Source of the DNA: Cordilura impudica
Taxonomy: Eukaryota; Arthropoda; Insecta; Diptera; Scathophagidae
Assembly: GCA_963682025.1 (NCBI GenBank)
Contig: OY821517.1
Coordinates: 97,711,946-97,775,945, forward strand
Direction of reading: 5' to 3'
DNA: 64,000 nucleotides
Position 1 is the stretch's first letter. The number at the start of each line of letters is the position of its first letter. Made by a program: the position numbers and the translations under genes. The notes below the pieces were generated by a model. It was not told where the DNA came from. It saw only the letters and a program-made list of their open reading frames with translations, and did not search any database. Below, one piece after another: positions 55,021 through 64,000 of this stretch.

Positions 55021-55819
55021 CAAGTAAGAAATTATAGTCGGTCTGGACCTACGATACCCTATAGCATTCTATAGAGACCCCATCCCTTCGGTCCAATTAA
55101 TTAGTTATAGAAAATGAGCAGAAACCAAATTTGAGTGACATTGTTATTAATTTTTCGGCTGTAGATATGAAAAAGTTCATATCGGGTGCTATATTTATAT
55201 GGGGACTAGGTCGAAAAATGGACCGATTCTGACCATATTTGGTAAAGTTACTTATATTTTGAAAAAATATAAACAAACCAAATTTGAGAAAAATCTGTTC
55301 AATATTTTTTTTTTTTTTTTTTTTTGATAGATTTAAGTGAAGATCGGTAAGCAGCTCTATATGGAGCCTATGACGAAGATTTGTGCTATAGGAATTATTT
55401 TTCGACTACTGATTAGTGGATATAATAAACACATATAAACCCAATTAGACAGAGATCTATATGATAATTTGATAATTTCTTATGGCAATTTATGTCGATT
55501 TGATAGGGTTCATTTGTATGGGGACTAGGTCTCAACATACACCGAATTTCATTAACTTCAATAGCGTTCATTCTATGGCCGATAGAAGCTTACATACTAA
55601 ATTTCATCAAAATATATTCGTCTTTGCGACCTGTAGTTTGATTAAAACTTAACATGGTCACAGAGAGACGGACGGACGGACGGACATCGCTAAAACGACT
55701 CAGTAAGTCATTCTGAGTCGATCGGTATAATAACAGATGGGTCTAGGTCAAATATTTTTGGTATTTACAAACAGCAGCACAAAGTCCTTATACCCAAGCC
55801 ACATAGTGGTATAGGGTAT
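55021..55819 (+). repeat. Palindrome-ended dispersed repeat, copy L
   Basis: CAAGTAAGAAATTATAGTCG start. The palindrome has lost part of its right arm (GGTCTGGACCTACGATACC). T-run of 20 near 55308, GACG near 55666-55684, complete hairpin end ACATAGTGGTATAGGGTATC. Confidence 0.87.
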
Positions 55820-57651
55820 CAAAACACAACCTTGGCATAACGATATTGCTAAAATTCCCAAAATAAACAATTTATGCTCAGAAAGGTAGGAATCAATGCT
55901 GATGAACTTGAAATAGAAACCAAGAGTAACGACTTTATCATAAAAGATGGGGAGCAAAAAGTAAGCATATTTGGCTTCTTTTTAGAATCAATTCACTCAT
56001 GTAAAGAGATTAACCTTAATAGAAGCTTACATGTTGAACTGGATAATTGTTTTTCCAGATTTTGGGAAGCTAAAAATTAATATATACATAATAATTCAAC
56101 TATTACTACATTTAGTGCAATTATAAAGTCCAATCAATTAAACGAAGATTTTTTTTACCTCATAGGACACAATCATATACATTTTCAGACACTTAAGAAA
56201 AAAAAATATCATCAGGTTTTGATAACACTCTTAATATCGTATTGAGAAACATGCCAGAAGAAATCGTTCTTTAATATTGCACCTTATTTAACAATATGTT
56301 TAACAATGCATATTTCCCTCATGACTGGAAATCTGCTAAAGTAATAGTTTTGCAAAAAAAAAAAAAGAAAAGAGAAAGACACAAGTAATCCAGAAAATTT
56401 GCATGCAATGAGCTTACTTCCAAATATAAGTAAAGATTTTGGAATTTGTATAAACAACAATATAACCGAATTCTGCAAAAAAAAAAAAAAGTAACCTAAT
56501 GAATGATAATCAATTTGGGTTCAAATATATATACTCAACAGTTCAGGCAATACATTTACTGGTTTCAAACGTCTTTTGGAATATTAACAAATCATTTTGC
56601 ACAGGTGCTTAAAAGACTTTGAAAAAGCATTCTATAGTATTTGGATCCCAGATCTGGTTTACAAGCTATTCAAATACAAATTTCCTTTACACCTCATTAT
56701 TCTTATAAACAATATGTTAAATAACAAATCGTTTTTATTGTGTGAAACACAAAGTCAGTACAAAAAATCGTTATTGCTAATGGTTTACAAAAAGGTACTA
56801 TAAACTCGCCGATTCTTTTTAAACTATTCATTTATGATCTATTAAAAGAAATTGATAATATTATCCGATTTGCTGATGATATTATTATTTATCATGCTGA
56901 TAACAAAGTTGAAAAAAGAAATGAAAAATTACAATACTATTTTAATATAGTAGAAAAATATGCCTCTGATTGGCAAAAGAAAATTAACATAAATAAATGT
57001 GAAACAATACTCTTTCGCCGGCCTGTTGGAATATGTAACAGTAACATTAAAAAGAATTGGAAAGCTTTTGGAATCAACTCCAATAAAAATGTAAATAGCC
57101 CAAACAAATCAGTTGTCAAGTATTTAGGTACACACATAGATAAATGTCTATATTTCAATGATCACATTAATTTTAAACTTTTAAAAGCGAGAAAGGCATT
57201 TTTCATGTATAGAAAATTATTATATTCAAAATACATCAAGTCAAGGGTTAAAGTAATTATGCATCAATCTCAAATATGGTTCAATATTTCACTATCTTAT
57301 ATGGAAAAAATTTGAATTTTTGAAAGAAAATGTCTGAAAATACTATACAATGAAGCAAAAATCAGTAGAATGGATATTTTCATTATTCATGTTATAAGCA
57401 ATCATATTTCAAAAAGCATTGAGTGTTATGAAAAAAATTTCATTATGGCTCCTTATTAAGTTAATCATAAATATATATGTAGAACATTACAAAATGGATA
57501 CTGTAATGATTTCATATAAAAAGATACTGGTATTCATATATTTTTCCACATTTATAGACGAGCCAATATTATAGCTATTTATATATAGCAAGATACTTAA
57601 TTATAAATTGTATTTAAACATAATATAATATAATACTTTATCTAAATAATA

Positions 57652-58081
57652 TGTAACAAGTATTTAGCTTGCATTTTTAATTGTTTAAGTACAATTTAAT
57701 ATTTTCTTTGTACTTTTCCGCCTTTGAGTCAATTAGCCATTTTTGGGTTAATTCTGGGTTAAAATCTATGAAACTCCTTTTTTTATACATCGTTGAAAGG
57801 AGTGTTTACATAGATTTTAACTAGTAAAACCGTTAACGGTACTTAGATATTGCTCGCCACCTTCTCTCTTTATTTTTTAACTTATAAAATCAATCGTTTT
57901 GGTACCTTCGTACAATTCGTACACATAAACACCATCCGCTGTGCATATTTTTAAAAAAAGGTAATACATCTAGTATACATTTGTATATACAAATAAAATA
58001 GAGATTTTATTTTCTCTTCTTATAAAAACCTTATACTATATTGTGTTTTATTTCTTTATCTTTTTGCTACATACGCAAACA
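57652..58081 (+). repeat. 5' LTR of the BEL/Pao element (left edge tentative)
   Basis: The right edge is set by the primer site 2 bp downstream: ...CGCAAACA, TT, TGG. The left edge is set at the nearest fitting TGTAACAAG (57652), giving TGT...ACA ends and 430 bp. Inside are TATAAAA at 57883-57889 and AATAAA at 57992-57997, in the order expected for promoter and polyadenylation signal. Confidence 0.6.
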
Positions 58082-58083
58082 TT

Positions 58084-58101
58084 TGGTCCTTCGAACCGGA
58101 T
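58084..58101 (+). promoter_or_regulatory. Primer-binding site, tRNA-Tyr type
   Basis: TGGTCCTTCGAACCGGAT is complementary to the 3' end of animal tRNA-Tyr as I remember it (acceptor CCTTCGA, 3' end CTCGAAGGACCA) at 17 of 18 positions. It starts 2 bp after the LTR, the usual spacing. Confidence 0.75.
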
Positions 58102-59095
58102 ACTGAGGAAAAATTTGGAAAATTTTTAAAAATTATTAATTTCAACATTCCCACAGCCTTCATCTTGTCAACACCAGCAAGAACCTGCAAAAACAACCCT
58201 TCGCTGCAACTACAATTTACATCAAATTTAAACTAAAGGTGCGTATAGTTCAGTTTTTTTTATGTGTGAGCAAATCAAAAAATTTAAAATTTAAAAAGTG
58301 TATAATAAAAATTAATTTAAAAATAAAAAAGTTTCATCGTTATTGAAATACTATTTTTTTTTTGCATACTTTTCGTTTTACAACCCTACGCGTTACGTTA
58401 CATTACGTATATATTCGTTTTATTTTAATCGAAAGAAAAAGCAAAAGCCGTCGGGATTTTTAAAAAAAGTGATTAGTGCAAGTAATAATATAAATATTAA
58501 TCATATCGTGTTTGTTTTAATCGAAGGAAAGAGAAAAAGCCGTCGGGATAGTTTAAAAAAAGTGTTTAGTGCAAATAATAATAATTTAAACAGGTTTACA
58601 TTTAAACAGATATACATTACAATAAAGATTATAACTAAATCGGTTTTTCTCCTATGTGTTATACATATACGCTCACGCGAACGTTTTTTTTTCGTGTTTA
58701 AGCTGCTTAAGCTAAATAGTTTTTATTTCTCTGTACGTTCACGCGTTGGTTTTTTTTTTGTGTTTATGCTCAAGAGTGTGTTCATTTCTCTTCACACTAA
58801 TATATACGCACACGCATTGTGTTGGTTTGTTTTTTCTATAACATTGTTAGTCACCCTACTGTCCGTTTTAGTCGCGACATATCCAGTGTGTTTTTTATTA
58901 ATTTTTTTTTTGCAAATTTTGGTTTTGCTTCTAATTAGTTAAAATAATACAACATATTAAGAAAATAAAATTTTTTAATATAGTTTTATATTATTAGTTT
59001 ATAATATATTATTATTTTTTCGGATTTTTTTTAAACGAATTTTTATATTGTTATTTAAATTAAATTAACTTATTTTAAAATAAATTCGAACCAAA
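58102..59095 (+). other. Leader region of the BEL/Pao element
   Basis: AT-rich untranslated region with an imperfect ~92-bp tandem repeat: TTTTAATCGAAAGAAAAAGC near 58423 and TTTTAATCGAAGGAAAGAGA near 58515, both followed by AAAAGCCGTCGGGA and AGTG.TTAGTGCAA. A second loose pair is CTCACGCGAACG / TTCACGCGTTGG. A 199-codon open frame here begins with TTG, is Phe-rich and is not considered coding. Confidence 0.55.
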
Positions 59096-62000
59096 ATGCC
59101 GGGAACTGCACTTGATATTTTTATTCGCGATTCGGATACGCTCATTAAATTTGAGGCGAAATTCAACGATATTCGTGAGGAATTACATTCGGTATTTAAT
59201 CTTGAAATTCGTGGAAAAGAATTGGACTTGCTTTGGGAACAAGTAAAATCGACATATCGTACTTGTTTATCATATTTAGAAAATTCGGATGACGCGGAAC
59301 CAGCGGATTTTGACGCGGCTGAATCGAAATATGAAGCCACTTTTAACGCGTACGTTAATTGTTTATCTAGGATTAATGAACGATTACATCATTTTAAATC
59401 CAACGCGACACCGAAAGAGCAGTCTCAGTCTTCTAGCGTAAACCTCCATTCAGCTGACAACTTTTGTCATAATTTAACGCTTCCGCCATGCGATACCGAC
59501 GTTTTTGAGGGCGATTACATTTCTTGGCCCACTTTTAGGGATCTTTTTACAGCGGTTTATATCAATAACTCTCGACTTAGCAATATTGAGCGGCTATGCC
59601 ATCTAGTTCGGAAAACTAGTGGCGAAGCTCGGGAAATTGTTTCGAAATGCCCTCTCACTAATCAAGGTTTTGATGTTGCGTGGCGCAACTTGAGGGACGC
59701 ATATGATAATCCGCGTATGCTGGTTAATAACCAGTTAAAATCGCTATTTAGCCTTCCCTTTCTTGATAAGGAAACCTCGTCGGGATTAAAAACTTTACAA
59801 CGCGGAATAAACGGTTGCCTTACGGCTATGTCAATTTATAATATTTCGACGCACAGCTGGGATCCTATTATTGTATTTCTTTGTATTCAACGGTTACCTT
59901 CGCAAACTGTTAGTCTGTGGGAACAGAGTATAAAGGACAAATCAGCTTTGTCACTCTGGAAGGATTTGGACCTCTTTCTGACAGAAAGAGTTCAAACTTT
60001 AGATTGTTTACGTGATCTTAGGGGTTCAGAATCTGCTAAACGGTTTTCTGAACCTAAAATCAAAGCGCATCATACCAATGCTGCTTCAACTTCAAGTGCT
60101 TCTTGTGTTCTTTGTAAGAATCAAGTTCACTTTTTACGTTCTTGTCATCGATTCAAAAGTTTATCTGTTGCGGATCGATTTTCTACGGTAAAAAAGTTTC
60201 ACTGTTGTGTCAATTGTCTCGCAAGGACACATGAAGCTAAAAATTGTAGCAGTTCGTATAATTGCTCCATTTGTAACAAGAGACATCATACTATGTTACA
60301 CCGTGAATTACCATCTTCTGAAGTTTCTAGGGATACTAATCGGTCGAATTCGGGTGTTAGTTCGGTTTCTGTTTCTCGAGTTTCAAACTCCGTACCTGCA
60401 ATCGCATCATCTTCGAATGCCAATCATGCCACAGCTCCTACAAATCGTCAAGTATTTCATACAGCGCAAAGTAGGACTGTACTTCTAGGGACGGCTATGG
60501 TGAATCTTATTCATCAGTGTACTACGTACCCAGCCCGGGCCCTTATTGACCCTGCTTCTGAAGCATCGTTCATTTCTGAACGTTTGCAAAATCGCCTGAA
60601 AATTTCGACGCATTCGACGAATGCTCAAATTTCAGGAGTTAATCAGGCAGTTACGGCAGTGTCTAGAAAACTTTGTTCATTAAAAATTGGCTCCACCCTC
60701 GATTCATCCCTTGTATTGGAAACATTGGCACTTGTTTTGCCAAATATTTCGGGTAATTTACCATCATTTACAGTCCACTCGTATTTAAAGGAAAATTTGC
60801 CAAACCTTCGTTTGGCCGATATTAATTTTGATGACAGTCGACCTGTTGATCTTTTGCTTGGCGCGGATTTATATCCAAGAATTCTGTTGGGAGAAATCCG
60901 TCGCAATATTTTGGGCTCTTTACTAGCTCAGAACACTATTTTTGGATGGATTATTACTGGTCCAGTTGTACAACCTCAAGTTCAGGTATATTTTACGAAT
61001 GTCGAATTTTCAGAGGAAGATTGCCTTAACAAAAATCTTTTGAGATTCTGGGAACTTGAGGAAACTCCTAAAAGAAAAATTCTGTCTCCATCTGACAAAT
61101 TTTGTGAGGAAAATTATAAAGCGACTACTCGTCGCGAATCTGATGGTCGATATGTAGTGACTCTCCCATTTAAGCCTGAATTTCCTGAAAAATTTTCTTT
61201 AGGGACTTCAAGACCTGGTGTTATGGGACAATATCTTAGGACCGAATCATCTTTACTGCGTAGACCTGAAATTAAGGAGATGTACGATGACGTCGTTAGG
61301 GAGTATTTGGACATAGGACATATGAGACCGGTATTACCAAATTTTTCATCTCCTACCTCTTTTTGTTATTTACCTCATCATCCGGTGGTAAAACTAGAAC
61401 GTAAGACAACTAAATTGAGAGTTGTTTTCAACGCTTCAAATAGAACTTCTAATGGAATTAGTTTAAACGATTGCCTTTACGTAGGACCTACCTTACAAGC
61501 AGACTTAGTTCTACTTATTCTTAGGTGGCGTCTGTTTAAATTCGTCTTCAATTGTGATATCACTCAAATGTATAGACAGATTCGGGTAGATCCTTCTCAT
61601 ACCCCTTTTCAACGAATTTTGTTTAGGGATTCTCCGACGGAGACCGTAAGGGACTATGAATTACAGACAGTGACTTTTGGCGTTAACTGCGCCCCATACC
61701 TTGCCATTAGGACGTTATTACAACTCGCGGACGATTCTGAGGCTGAGTTCCCTCTCGCAGCACATATTCTACGAAAGTGCATGTACGTTGACGACGTTTT
61801 GACAGGGACTCATGACATTTCGACTGCATTAATGGCTCGTGATCAACTCGTCGCTGCTTTGGCCTCTGCTAAGTTTCAGCTAAGAAAATGGACTTCAAAC
61901 GAACGGAGTATTTTGAAAGATATACCTTTGGACCATTTAGTTGATCCTAAATTATTGACCTTTATAGAATCGAGTACTTCAAAGACTTTAGGAATTCAGT

Positions 62001-62749
62001 GGAACGCTCAGTTGGACTCGTTTTATTTTAGTGTGACTCCTATTTCATTAAAATCTGGGTATACTAAGAGGGAAGTCTTATCGACTATCGCGAAATTGTT
62101 TGATCCTGTAGGTTGGTTAGGTCCTATAATTGTGGTTGCAAAAATTATCATGCAAAAAATTTGGCTTGATAATATAAATTGGGATGATATGCTTCCAATT
62201 TCGACGGAAGTTGAATGGAAAAGATTTGTAACTTATTATCATGAGGTAAATACTATTCGTATTCCAAGGTGGGTTAATTATTCGCCGGGAAATTCTGTTG
62301 AGCTTCATGTTTTTTCTGATGCCTCGGAAAAGGCATACGCGGGGGTGATTTATATTCGAATTCAGGCCTCTAACGGCGAAATTCATACTCACCTACTTTC
62401 ATCGAAAACCAAAGTAGCCCCCATCAAATCAATTTCTCTACCTCGTTTAGAACTGTGCGGGGCGGTGTTAGCCTCTGAACTTTTGAAGACGGTAATAGGT
62501 GAAATTGATATTAAAATTGATCAAATTTACTGTTGGACTGATTCGACGATAGTCCTTTCTTGGTTAAGGAAAACGCCGTGTTCCTGGGCCACATTTGTAG
62601 CGAACAGAGTATGCCGCATTCAAGAAAATGTAGGAAACCATAATTGGTATCATGTTCGTTCTGAGGATAATCCTGCAGATTTAGGTAGTCGTGGTACCTC
62701 TCCCACTGAGCTGGAAAATAGTGAGCTTTGGTGGCATGGTCCAAGATAG
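59096..62749 (+). CDS. BEL/Pao Gag-protease-reverse transcriptase-RNase H polyprotein
   Basis: 1217 codons from an ATG in a good fly context (CCAAAATG). Residues ~1-280 are Gag, including the DUF1759-type block around 125-280 (FEGDYISWPTFRDLF). Cys/His zinc knuckles lie at 337-402. The A17-type aspartic protease has its Asp at 485 (ALIDPASEASFI). Reverse transcriptase is about 730-930, with LPHHPVVK, FNCDITQMYRQI and YVDD at 897-900. RNase H acidic residues are D1075 (FSDAS), E1119 (PRLELCG) and D1149 (WTDST). It ends at TAG 62747-62749, directly after WWHGP, where relatives carry a conserved Trp. A TGG-to-TAG change is the simple explanation, and downstream sequence stays open in the same frame. 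It would act in cytoplasmic virus-like particles to copy the element RNA. Confidence 0.92.
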   Translation: MPGTALDIFIRDSDTLIKFEAKFNDIREELHSVFNLEIRGKELDLLWEQVKSTYRTCLSYLENSDDAEPADFDAAESKYEATFNAYVNCLSRINERLHHFKSNATPKEQSQSSSVNLHSADNFCHNLTLPPCDTDVFEGDYISWPTFRDLFTAVYINNSRLSNIERLCHLVRKTSGEAREIVSKCPLTNQGFDVAWRNLRDAYDNPRMLVNNQLKSLFSLPFLDKETSSGLKTLQRGINGCLTAMSIYNISTHSWDPIIVFLCIQRLPSQTVSLWEQSIKDKSALSLWKDLDLFLTERVQTLDCLRDLRGSESAKRFSEPKIKAHHTNAASTSSASCVLCKNQVHFLRSCHRFKSLSVADRFSTVKKFHCCVNCLARTHEAKNCSSSYNCSICNKRHHTMLHRELPSSEVSRDTNRSNSGVSSVSVSRVSNSVPAIASSSNANHATAPTNRQVFHTAQSRTVLLGTAMVNLIHQCTTYPARALIDPASEASFISERLQNRLKISTHSTNAQISGVNQAVTAVSRKLCSLKIGSTLDSSLVLETLALVLPNISGNLPSFTVHSYLKENLPNLRLADINFDDSRPVDLLLGADLYPRILLGEIRRNILGSLLAQNTIFGWIITGPVVQPQVQVYFTNVEFSEEDCLNKNLLRFWELEETPKRKILSPSDKFCEENYKATTRRESDGRYVVTLPFKPEFPEKFSLGTSRPGVMGQYLRTESSLLRRPEIKEMYDDVVREYLDIGHMRPVLPNFSSPTSFCYLPHHPVVKLERKTTKLRVVFNASNRTSNGISLNDCLYVGPTLQADLVLLILRWRLFKFVFNCDITQMYRQIRVDPSHTPFQRILFRDSPTETVRDYELQTVTFGVNCAPYLAIRTLLQLADDSEAEFPLAAHILRKCMYVDDVLTGTHDISTALMARDQLVAALASAKFQLRKWTSNERSILKDIPLDHLVDPKLLTFIESSTSKTLGIQWNAQLDSFYFSVTPISLKSGYTKREVLSTIAKLFDPVGWLGPIIVVAKIIMQKIWLDNINWDDMLPISTEVEWKRFVTYYHEVNTIRIPRWVNYSPGNSVELHVFSDASEKAYAGVIYIRIQASNGEIHTHLLSSKTKVAPIKSISLPRLELCGAVLASELLKTVIGEIDIKIDQIYCWTDSTIVLSWLRKTPCSWATFVANRVCRIQENVGNHNWYHVRSEDNPADLGSRGTSPTELENSELWWHGPR

Positions 62750-64000
62750 CTGGGTCAAGATAAAGTGCACTGGAATATAACGGATCTAAGTTATCTCGAC
62801 ACTGACATTGAGGGTCGGGTTGTCAAAACTCATGCTTCCTTCTTTACGGACGTTAAGGGGGAAGATATATATGTGGATATTTTGAATAATTACTCTCGTC
62901 TTGATCGAGCTCTTCGGATAATCTCATATATTTTGAGGTTCTTTTACAATAGTCATCCAGCTCATAGGTCAAATCGTTATATGAATGTGGATAAAATCGT
63001 TGCTGGTTATGAAATCAGAAGAACAAAATTGCATTTAGCCATTGTGGCTCAGAAACATCACTATGCAGATGAATATAAGTGCCTGTTAGACAAAAAACCG
63101 TTAAGTTCAAAGAGTTGCCTTATTTCTTTGAATCCCTTTCTCGATAAAGACGGTGCGATAAGATTGAATGGTCGATTGGTTAAATCACCTTCCCTTTCAT
63201 ATACGGAGAAATATCCTATTATTTTACCTTATTCGAGCCGATTTACTCAATTGTTAATAGAATTTGTTCATATGATTTCCATTCACGGTGGAAATCAGTT
63301 GATGTTGCGAATACTGCGCATTGAATATTGGGTTCCACGCTTGAAGTCGAAAATTCGTGGAGTCATTGGTCGTTGTAAACGGTGTATTATTGACCGTAAA
63401 GTATCTTGTCGTCAAATTATGGCGGCTCTGCCCCCTGAAAGAACTACTCTTACTAGACCATTTATGACAACGGGCGTTGATTTTGCTGGTCCCTTTGACA
63501 TCAAAAGTTTCACGGGCAGAGCTTGTAGGATAACGAAGGGCTACGTTTGTATTTTTGTTTGCTTTTCTACGAAAGCAAATCATTTAGAGGCAACGTCTGA
63601 TTTATCGACGCCTACTTTTTTATCTGCCTTTCACAGATTTATTTCTCGACGAGGTTGCCCCTACACTTTATTTTCGGATAATGGCACAAATTTCGTAGGT
63701 GCATCGCGTGAATTAGAGAAGGATTTTAAGATATTTCTTAAGGAAAGTCAGATTGCAGTGGGTTCTATTTATGGTATTCAAGGTTTAACTTGGCGGTTTA
63801 TACCGGCCGGGGCACCTCATATGGGTGGCCTTTGGGAAGCCGGGGTCAAGAGTTTTAAACACCATTTTCGTAAGGAAGCGCAATCTTTTAAATATACTTT
63901 TGAAGAACTTTCTTCAGTTCTCGCAAGAATTGAAGCTTGCCTAAATTCACGTCCTCTTTGTTCTATAGCGGATAACCCTCGGGAACCAGTAGCTCTGACT
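62750..64000 (+). pseudogene. BEL/Pao integrase portion, same frame after the TAG, incomplete at window end
   Basis: Open without interruption for 417 codons in the frame of the upstream polyprotein. Residues numbered from the upstream ATG: HHCC zinc-binding motif H1392, H1397, C1427, C1430. Integrase catalytic triad D1462 (GVDFAGPF), D1528 (SDNGTNF) and E1581 (GLWEAG), all present with normal spacing. Integrase joins the cDNA to host DNA. The sequence runs off the window before the C-terminus and 3' LTR. It is labelled pseudogene only because of the in-frame TAG; a low level of stop readthrough would still yield the full product. Confidence 0.88.

Larger units (their letters stand above)
53851..55820. 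repeat. ~980-bp tandem duplication (LINE segment + repeat), two units
   Basis: Unit 1 is 53851-54830 and unit 2 is 54831-55820. Each holds ~185 bp of the LINE (AATAATAnATTAGAAG, AACTCATTACCGATAATTTT, CAAATATTGATCAAAAAAAT) followed by a complete palindrome-ended repeat (K or L). Units differ at many sites, so the duplication is old. Confidence 0.8.
52749..57650 (+). pseudogene. Jockey-type LINE ORF2, broken by three repeat insertions
   Basis: Discontinuous remains of one element. 52750-52826 is the endonuclease end (VENDHPLSFSKEFSDSKY). 53597-54039 holds NWKKFRSNILNELNLV and, further on, NPSNMFSEIKKQF. After 55820 come an aa frame with RKVGINADELEIE, then the reverse transcriptase: AYFPHDWKSAKVIVL, GFKYIYST-like block, FEKAFYSIWIPDLVYKLFKY (first catalytic block, Asp changed), INSPILFKLFIYDL, IIRFADDIIIYHA (FADD, 56866-56890), INKCETILFRR, VVKYLGTHIDK and a C-terminal ERKCLKILYN. 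A TA-rich tail precedes the LTR at 57652. Several A-run frameshifts and stops. 5' end lost at the mariner relic. Confidence 0.75.
57652..64000 (+). mobile_element. BEL/Pao LTR retrotransposon, 5' part (runs off the window)
   Basis: Order LTR, primer-binding site, ~1-kb leader, gag-protease-reverse transcriptase-RNase H-integrase in one frame, as in BEL/Pao elements. Integrase follows RNase H, and the protease is of the A17 type, both typical of this superfamily. The 3' LTR is outside the window, so insertion age and target duplication cannot be measured here. It lies immediately behind the tail of the LINE at 52749-57650. Confidence 0.9.

Noticed and set aside
58343..58942. 199-codon open frame upstream of the BEL/Pao gag
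   Set aside because: Starts with TTG, is dominated by Phe/Lys from AT-rich sequence, lies in the untranslated leader and contains the leader tandem repeat.
62747..62752. TAG CTG considered as a programmed readthrough site
   Set aside because: The stop replaces a conserved Trp and has no obvious downstream pseudoknot that I can see. A point mutation is simpler, though comparison with sister copies would decide.
1..64000. tRNA and rRNA genes
   Set aside because: Scanned by eye for cloverleaf A- and B-box patterns and rRNA signatures. None convincing; a covariance-model search would be decisive.

Overview
The window is AT-rich eukaryotic DNA packed with transposable-element remains. I found no host gene, rRNA or tRNA gene. 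The mix points to an insect, most likely a higher fly (Diptera): a DD41D-spaced mariner, two TTAA-flanked piggyBac elements, a MULE, a Transib with RAG1-like motifs, jockey-type LINE pieces, a BEL/Pao retrotransposon, and a dominant short dispersed repeat resembling the fly DINE-1/mini-me class with a (GACG/GTCY)n microsatellite. The taxon is an inference from element types only.

Layout. 0-9.5 kb: LINE reverse-transcriptase scraps, a 110-bp tandem duplication, a small inverted-repeat element and two mariner relics (4.8-6.0 and 6.9-7.3 kb). 9.5-13.8 kb: mostly featureless AT-rich DNA. 13.8-19.3 kb: four copies of the ~750-800-bp palindrome-ended repeat around a 2.19-kb DNA transposon with ~130-bp terminal inverted repeats and a transposase-like gene I cannot place in a superfamily. 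19.8-28.7 kb: three copies of a second repeat family with CpG-rich minisatellites, a low-complexity A-rich block, a Helitron helicase relic and two more palindrome-ended repeats. 29-37 kb: a truncated repeat, an isolated perfect hairpin, a complete but decayed 2.4-kb piggyBac element (32949-35357) holding a small MITE, and a candidate hAT-type non-autonomous element. 37.36-43.88 kb: a three-level nest, with a MULE (8/9-bp target duplication) containing a Transib (terminus CACAGTG, 4/5-bp duplication) containing an 800-bp palindrome-ended repeat. 44.5-50.6 kb: a 320-bp fold-back element, another repeat copy and a second piggyBac element (47725-50554). 51.9-57.65 kb: a third mariner relic and a jockey-type LINE broken by three repeat copies, two of them in a ~980-bp tandem duplication. 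57.65 kb to the end: the 5' part of a BEL/Pao element with LTR, tRNA-Tyr-type primer site, leader, and a gag-pol frame that is open apart from one TAG and runs off the window.

The genes do not form a pathway. Each belongs to a separate mobile element, and the window is best read as an insertion history. The youngest-looking element is the BEL/Pao. The Transib comes next, with one internal TGA plus an insertion. The mariner, piggyBac, MULE and LINE copies carry several frameshifts, stops or deletions. Coordinates of element ends were read by eye and are good to a few bases where target duplications are visible, otherwise to some tens of bases.
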